Origin: Flavobacterium anhuiense | Lineage (GTDB): Bacteria; Bacteroidota; Bacteroidia; Flavobacteriales; Flavobacteriaceae | Length of the DNA: 64,000 bases | Direction: 5' to 3' | Assembly: GCF_004151235.1 (NCBI RefSeq) | Contig: NZ_JUIV01000004.1 | Span: 62,001-126,000 of the forward strand | Shown here: piece by piece, positions 59,758 to 64,000 of the stretch | Numbering within the stretch: position 1 is the stretch's first letter | Layout of the letters: every line of letters begins with the position of its first letter | Notes under the pieces: model-generated | The model's input: the letters and a program-made list of their open reading frames with translations, nothing else | Databases searched by the model: none | What the model was told of the DNA's origin: nothing | Translations under genes and position numbers: made by a program

Positions 59758-60114
59758 ATGAAAGATATCGAACAGATATACCGAAACGATTTTGGAATTT
59801 CATTTTATTGGAAAGAAGGCAACGAAATTATATCAGATAAAATCCAGTTGCTTTTTAAACAAATGGGATTTTATTTTTCAGTTCAAGAATTAAATGAATT
59901 TCACGATTTGATTGAAGATTGCGTAACAGACCACAATGATTATGATACAAGTGGCGTAAAACGTGCTTTCGATAAATTTTTATTAAAAACTCCCTATGTT
60001 GCTATAGATTTAGAAATATCACCGAAGGAATTAGATTCTATAAAAGACTTGGTTGATGGTTCTTTATTTCGACTTCATCTCAATGAATATATTCATGGTG
60101 CAGGCATGAATTAA
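59758..60114 (+). CDS. Small conserved protein, paralogue 1 (118 residues)
   Basis: 118 residues from the ATG at 59758; the longer reading from 59737 starts inside the -7 element. Not recognised by name. It begins DIEQIYRNDFGISFYWKEGN, has ISDKIQLLFKQMGFYFSVQE and LNEFHDLIEDCV in the middle, and ends SIKDLVDGSLFRLHLNEYIH. It has a mixed alpha/beta look, no signal peptide and one Cys only. It is the same length as, and about half identical to, the gene at 61189, with which it flanks the carboxypeptidase-regulatory-like gene. The second copy has a Cys cluster in place of residues 55-70. Confidence 0.75.
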   Translation: MKDIEQIYRNDFGISFYWKEGNEIISDKIQLLFKQMGFYFSVQELNEFHDLIEDCVTDHNDYDTSGVKRAFDKFLLKTPYVAIDLEISPKELDSIKDLVDGSLFRLHLNEYIHGAGMN

Positions 60115-60237
60115 ACTTTCTTCCATTGCAACTCTTCATAAATAGTTGTAATAGAGTTCCTTTCAAATGTTAAAAATTGAATAAAAGAATATTCAATCTT
60201 AATCTTATTTCATTTCTTTATTCTAAAAATCAAGCAA

Positions 60238-61101
60238 ATGAAATATCCCACATTTTTATTTTCTGTTATTTTTACATCTACTATTTTCGCTCAAGAATCT
60301 GCTATTTCGGGTAAACTCAAGAATACGCAAAACAACGAAGAGCTCGATTATGTAAATATCGGAATCGCGAATAAAAATGTCGGAACTGTTTCAAATTCGA
60401 AAGGGATTTTCAAATTAAATTTAAATGAAAAAGTAAATCCTAACGATACAATTGTCTTTTCTCATATTGGTTTTGAAACCAAAAAAATATTAGTCAATCA
60501 ACTGAAATCTGACCATAATGTTATTGAAATGATTCCTTCTGAAAATTCTTTGAAGGAAGTTGTGGTCTCTTTCAAAAAACCTAAACCAAAACAATTCGGC
60601 AGAAGTTCAAAAGGACTTGGTCTTATGCATTTTAATTTTTTTACTGCTCTAGACAAAACGGTTGATGACTATTTAAGTCGCGAAAGAGGAATGGAATTCC
60701 ATATCAAAAAAGATTGCAAAGTAGAGAGTTTTAATTTCAATATTACTTCAAACGAATTTAAATCGGTTAAATTCAGATTGAACTTTTATAAAGTTGAAAA
60801 TGGTCTTCCTTCCAAAATTTTAATTGAAAAAGACATAATTTTTGAAGTGAAAGACAACAAACTTGGATTGTTTACAGTCGATTTAAAACCTTACGATATT
60901 TATCTCGATAAAGAAATGGGGGATATTGCTGTGACAATTCAATGGATTGAAAGTATAAAAACCAACGAAAAAAGCAAATTCTTCTCTATTTCTACAGCCG
61001 TATCTGCAACCGAAAATAGTTTTTACAGAGAAAAAAATATGGCCAATTGGTTTAGAAGCGGACAAAGCTTGACTTTTTACCTCAACACGATGTGCCAGTA
61101 A
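60238..61101 (+). CDS. Carboxypeptidase-regulatory-like domain protein
   Basis: 287 residues. Signal peptide ending STIFAQ (about 1-18). A carboxypeptidase-regulatory-like beta fold (about 22-105: AISGKLKNTQNNEELDYVNI, NKNVGTVSNSKGIFKLNLNE, HIGFETKKILVNQL). A second beta domain (about 110-287: KQFGRSSKGLGLMHFNFFTA, FHIKKDCKVESFNFNITSNE) is typical of small flavobacterial exported proteins. No barrel or plug. Periplasmic or surface role unknown. Confidence 0.8.
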   Translation: MKYPTFLFSVIFTSTIFAQESAISGKLKNTQNNEELDYVNIGIANKNVGTVSNSKGIFKLNLNEKVNPNDTIVFSHIGFETKKILVNQLKSDHNVIEMIPSENSLKEVVVSFKKPKPKQFGRSSKGLGLMHFNFFTALDKTVDDYLSRERGMEFHIKKDCKVESFNFNITSNEFKSVKFRLNFYKVENGLPSKILIEKDIIFEVKDNKLGLFTVDLKPYDIYLDKEMGDIAVTIQWIESIKTNEKSKFFSISTAVSATENSFYREKNMANWFRSGQSLTFYLNTMCQ

Positions 61102-61160
61102 AATGAAAAATTTTATTCTTTTTTATGATTTTTTTATTTAGAATTAATTTAAATAATATT

Positions 61161-61168
61161 TATATTTG
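61161..61168 (+). promoter_or_regulatory. -7 element of the second 118-residue paralogue
   Basis: TATATTTG, 20 nt before the ATG at 61189, in an extremely AT-rich gap. Confidence 0.6.
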
Positions 61169-61188
61169 TTGAAATTAAAGGATTTACG

Positions 61189-61545
61189 ATGAGAGAAATT
61201 GAACAAATATATCATAATAACTTTGGAATAGCTTTTTACTGGAAAGATCATAACACTACAATTTCAGACAAAGTGCAATTAGTTTTTAAAGAAACTGGCT
61301 TTTATTTTACAGTTCAGGAATTGAATCATTTTTGCGATTTGATTGAAGATAGTATGATTGAAAACTCTTGTTGTGAAGCTTGCGAAATGAAATATTCTTG
61401 CCATAAGTTTTTATTGAAAACACCATGCAATTCGATAGATTTAGCCGTAAATATGACCGAATTAAAATCGATTAAAGATTTGGTCGAAGGCTCTTTATTC
61501 AAAATTGAACTGGATGAATATGTTTATGGAGTCGGTATGAATTAA
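61189..61545 (+). CDS. Small conserved protein, paralogue 2, with Cys cluster (118 residues)
   Basis: 118 residues, collinear with the gene at 59758 (EIEQIYHNNFGIAFYWKDHN; ISDKVQLVFKETGFYFTVQE; SIKDLVEGSLFKIELDEYVY). In this copy the middle reads NSCCEACEMKYSCHKFLLKT and then PC, which with the Cys in LNHFCDL gives six Cys. The first copy has one. The spacing CCxxCx5C could bind a metal or iron-sulphur centre. The gene precedes the seven-haem cytochrome gene by 83 bp. The Cys-bearing form may be the ancestral one; the function is unknown. Confidence 0.75.
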   Translation: MREIEQIYHNNFGIAFYWKDHNTTISDKVQLVFKETGFYFTVQELNHFCDLIEDSMIENSCCEACEMKYSCHKFLLKTPCNSIDLAVNMTELKSIKDLVEGSLFKIELDEYVYGVGMN

Positions 61546-61628
61546 GGAGCATTCTAAATATTTTAACAACATTTTTTCGTTATTGAAATATATTTTGATT
61601 CCATTCAAAAAAAAGTATATTTACAGCA

Positions 61629-62840
61629 ATGAAAAAAGATGTATTTCTATTTACCATATCACTTCTGGCAATTCTCTTTGTCAGCTGCAACAACAAATCT
61701 GAAGAATATATTGATCCCCGCGGAACTGACTATGCAGGTTCTGAAAGTTGCGTACAATGCCATAAAGTACAATCGGAAATGGTTTTTCATAGTTCGCATT
61801 TTAAAGCTACAGCTCCAGCTATTTTAGGAAATGTTTCTGGAGATTTTGATTCTAAAAACCATACTTTCATTTATGATAAAGACACCAAACTGGTGATGGA
61901 AAAACATGGCGACAGTTTGTATCAGGTTTTGTATAAAAATGGAAAAGAAACTGAAAGATATAAATTCGAAATTGTATTTGGAACAAAACATGCACAGACA
62001 TCTGTTTATTGGAAAAATAATAATACTTACGAATTACCGCTTTCTTTTTATCATTCGATAAACAATTGGGCAACAAGTCCAGGGTTTCCAGCTGATAAGC
62101 CTTATTTTGACAGAATGGTCGTTAAAGATTGCTACGCTTGTCACAGTTCAAATATCAGCTCGCGAACTGTTGATCAGAGTTCGGCGGAAAAAAACTTCAT
62201 GTCAATGGATATCGAAGACGTAATCAACAAAAAAACTATTGTTTACGGAATTGACTGCGAACGCTGTCACGGACCTGCAAAAAAACATGCAGAATTTCAT
62301 TTGAAAAATCCGAATGTAAAAGTTGCCAATAGCATTACAAGCTTCAAAACCCTTACAAGACAGCAAAAATTAGACGCCTGTGCGTTGTGTCATGCAGGAA
62401 ATGACGGAATGAAATTAAAATCTCGTTTTGAGTTTAAACCTGGAGATAATTTATCGGAATTCTTTCGTGAAACGAGAAGTATTACAGATACCGCAAAATT
62501 TGATGTTCACGGAAATCAATTTCGTTTAATGGCACAAAGCAAATGTTTTATAAATAGCGAAAAAATGGATTGTATTACTTGTCACAATCCGCATGAAAAT
62601 ACTTCTAAGAACATGGCTTCTTATTCTAAAATTTGTATGAGCTGTCATCAGGGTTTAAAACACAATCAAACGACCCTAAAAACAATGCCTGAAAAATTAT
62701 TAGACGATAATTGTGTAGAATGCCATATGCCGAAAAAAGCATCTGGAGCAATTAAATTTCAGCTTTCAAACAGCAAACAATTATCAAATTATATTTTGAG
62801 AACGCATAAAATTGGTATTTATCCAATGAGTTCAAAATAA
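61629..62840 (+). CDS. Multihaem cytochrome c lipoprotein (seven CxxCH, cytochrome c554-like)
   Basis: 403 residues. Lipobox ILFVSC (Cys20). Seven haem-binding motifs in order: CVQCH (41-45), CYACH, CERCH, CALCH, CITCH, CMSCH, CVECH; the third to seventh lie in the C-terminal 60 percent. The family context (GSESCVQCHKVQSEMVFHSS near the start, KDCYACHSSNISSRTVDQSS, then GIDCERCHGPAKKHAEFHL) resembles cytochrome c554/nitrite-reductase-like multihaem proteins. A membrane-anchored periplasmic electron carrier. No dedicated cytochrome maturation or reductase gene is adjacent, so its partner is unknown. Confidence 0.88.
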   Translation: MKKDVFLFTISLLAILFVSCNNKSEEYIDPRGTDYAGSESCVQCHKVQSEMVFHSSHFKATAPAILGNVSGDFDSKNHTFIYDKDTKLVMEKHGDSLYQVLYKNGKETERYKFEIVFGTKHAQTSVYWKNNNTYELPLSFYHSINNWATSPGFPADKPYFDRMVVKDCYACHSSNISSRTVDQSSAEKNFMSMDIEDVINKKTIVYGIDCERCHGPAKKHAEFHLKNPNVKVANSITSFKTLTRQQKLDACALCHAGNDGMKLKSRFEFKPGDNLSEFFRETRSITDTAKFDVHGNQFRLMAQSKCFINSEKMDCITCHNPHENTSKNMASYSKICMSCHQGLKHNQTTLKTMPEKLLDDNCVECHMPKKASGAIKFQLSNSKQLSNYILRTHKIGIYPMSSK

Positions 62841-62894
62841 GTCATTTTTTAGCCTTTTTTTAAGCTATTAAGCTAACTTTGACTTTTGACTTAA

Positions 62895-63638
62895 CTATTT
62901 TTCGAATTTTTTAAGTTCAAAATTTTCCCCATCAAAAACTCCATATGTAAAGTAACCAATCCAGTCGCCTAGATTAACATAATTAGAATCTTCTCCAACA
63001 GGAATTATCATTGGTAAATGACGGTGTCCGAAAATGAAATAATCATAATGTTTGGTCTCTAGTTTTCGTTTAGCGTACAAAACCAACCACTCATTTTCTT
63101 CACCTAAAAATTTTACATCTTCGGCACCAGAAATCAATTTATTTTTGACTGATAAATATTGTGCTAAACTTACGCCAACATCTGGATGAAGCCAACGGAA
63201 AAGCCATTTTGAAAACGGATTTGTAAATACCTTTTTCATTCTTTTATAACCTTTATCTCCAGGACCTTTTCCGTCGCCGTGACCAATTAAAAAAGTTTTT
63301 CCGCTAAAAGTAAATTCTTTATTATCGTGATAAACCGGAATATTCAATTCGGTTTCAAAATAATCATTCATCCAGAGATCATGATTTCCAACAAAAAAAT
63401 AAATAGGAATTCCGCTGTCGCGAATTTCTGCCAACTTACCTAAAATTCGAACAAAACCTTTTGGCACAACCGTTTTATATTCGAACCAAAAATCAAATAA
63501 ATCTCCCAATAAAAAAATCGCTTCTGCATCTTCTTTTACCTCATCTAACCAAGCCACAAATTTTTTCTCACGCGGAAGACTTAATTCTGGAGTTGGCGCA
63601 CCAAAATGCTGATCTGAAGCAAAATATATTTTTTTCAT
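62895..63638 (-). CDS. UDP-2,3-diacylglucosamine diphosphatase (LpxH-like)
   Basis: 247 residues. Calcineurin-like metallophosphoesterase with all metal-binding motifs: FASDQHFGAP, LLGDLFDFWFEYKTVVPKGF, FVGNHDLWMND, IGHGDGKGPGDKG, FGHRHLPMI. The GDLFDFWFEY and FGHRH pattern is that of LpxH, which hydrolyses UDP-diacylglucosamine to lipid X in lipid A synthesis. It appears to be transcribed with the QueD-like gene upstream, separated by 93 bp of repeat. Confidence 0.88.
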   Translation of the reverse strand: MKKIYFASDQHFGAPTPELSLPREKKFVAWLDEVKEDAEAIFLLGDLFDFWFEYKTVVPKGFVRILGKLAEIRDSGIPIYFFVGNHDLWMNDYFETELNIPVYHDNKEFTFSGKTFLIGHGDGKGPGDKGYKRMKKVFTNPFSKWLFRWLHPDVGVSLAQYLSVKNKLISGAEDVKFLGEENEWLVLYAKRKLETKHYDYFIFGHRHLPMIIPVGEDSNYVNLGDWIGYFTYGVFDGENFELKKFEK

Positions 63639-63731
63639 TTAGATTTTTAGATTGTTAGACTTCTTAGATTTTTAAACAACTAAGATAAAATCTTTTGACT
63701 TTTGATTTTTGACTTTTGATTTTTGACTTTT
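63639..63731. repeat. TTAGATTTTTAGATTGTTAG and GACTTTTGATTTTTGACTTT runs
   Basis: TTTAGATTTTTAGATTGTTA (63639-63658) and TTCTTAGATTTTTAA, then TTTTGACTTTTGATTTTTGA repeated to 63731. A single TTTGACTTTTGACTTAACT copy lies at 62878-62896 downstream of the cytochrome gene. Confidence 0.65.
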
Positions 63732-64000
63732 TTACAAATTATCTGATGCGTACCATTCTGCGAAAGACGATTCTGTTTCTTGAAGTTTTAGTGAGAAAAG
63801 AGAAATTCCTTCTGGAAGTCTCGCAACGATTCTTTCAGCAAAATCAACCACCATATTTTCACTAGTTGGCTGATAATCTACTAAAATAACGTGATGTCCG
63901 CGATTTTTTAATTCAGCAGCCAATTCAACATGTGGAGTTGTCTGATTAAAAACAGTTGCATGATCAAATTGATCGACGATTTCTTCTTTTACAATTTTCT
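63732..64000 (-). CDS. 6-carboxytetrahydropterin synthase / PTPS-like protein, 5' part outside window
   Basis: About 89 codons are visible; the gene runs off the window end. It contains DHATVFNQTTPHVELAAELK, then NRGHHVILVDYQPTSENMVV, matching the PTPS/QueD family with the catalytic Asp-His of the DH motif and the Glu in PTSENM that anchors the pterin. QueD makes 6-carboxytetrahydropterin for queuosine. The N-terminal zinc His residues lie beyond the window, so pterin versus queuosine function cannot be separated. A TTG at 63923 is internal and not a start. Confidence 0.85.
   Translation of the reverse strand, partial: KIVKEEIVDQFDHATVFNQTTPHVELAAELKNRGHHVILVDYQPTSENMVVDFAERIVARLPEGISLFSLKLQETESSFAEWYASDNL

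Overview
The window reads as a chromosomal segment of a Flavobacterium-like member of the Bacteroidota. It is AT-rich. Two secreted proteins end in type IX secretion (T9SS) sorting domains. Several genes are lineage-typical (DUF4271, DUF4296, DUF3098, DUF5686). Many promoters carry the Bacteroidota -7 element TAnnTTTG, in the best cases with a TTG 18-20 nt upstream (tyrS, leuS, and the divergent pair at 26.6 kb). I see no rRNA, tRNA, CRISPR array, insertion sequence or prophage. The genes look like core and lineage-specific chromosome; the accessory character lies mostly in the intergenic repeats.

Layout. 1-4.2 kb: end of a large outer-membrane-type protein, a secreted Lys/Ala-rich protein and a glycosyltransferase. 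4.2-12.5 kb: a probable phosphate-response cluster (OprP-type porin, PhoR-like kinase, PhoB-like regulator, TonB-dependent receptor, beta-helix lipoprotein), then a tiny T9SS protein. 12.7-24 kb: LuxE-like acyl-protein synthetase, CARDB/T9SS protein, tyrS, an NAD-dependent epimerase, a GT2/dihydroorotase/DUF4296 operon, DUF4271-hemD, an Lrp regulator and a zinc peptidase. 24-29 kb: a NarL-type two-component system divergent from a small lipoprotein, and a hydrolase/ECF-sigma/anti-sigma operon. 29.6-41.5 kb: leuS, ftsX-DUF3098-uppP-truB, a 25-codon ORF, thioredoxin-like and orphan genes, pyrH-frr and a DUF5686 protein. 41.7-48.5 kb: antiporter, LytS/LytR-type pair, RND-type exporter. 48.7-59.6 kb: asnS, rpoN, tdk, rsmI, HopJ-like, recJ, MFS and hydrolase genes. 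59.7-64 kb: two paralogous 118-residue proteins, a seven-haem cytochrome lipoprotein, an LpxH-like hydrolase and the end of a QueD-like gene.

The most informative finding is regulatory. Upstream of the porin, the TonB receptor and the beta-helix lipoprotein lie 7-bp half-sites close to (G/T)TAACAT, spaced exactly 11 bp apart and ending exactly 8 bp before the -7 element in all three cases. That geometry fits a PhoB-family activator and ties these genes to the adjacent PhoB/PhoR pair. A second example sits between the NarL-type kinase and the lipoprotein: two 7-2-7 inverted sites (TACCTGA-TA-TCAGGTA and TACACTT-TA-TCAGGTA), the second touching the lipoprotein promoter.

Most longer intergenic gaps are filled by several families of short tandem or inverted repeats, often arranged as long hairpins. 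Some sit inside operons. One short minus-strand transcription unit, with its own terminator and a 25-codon ORF (35808-35885), is a good candidate for an unannotated gene.
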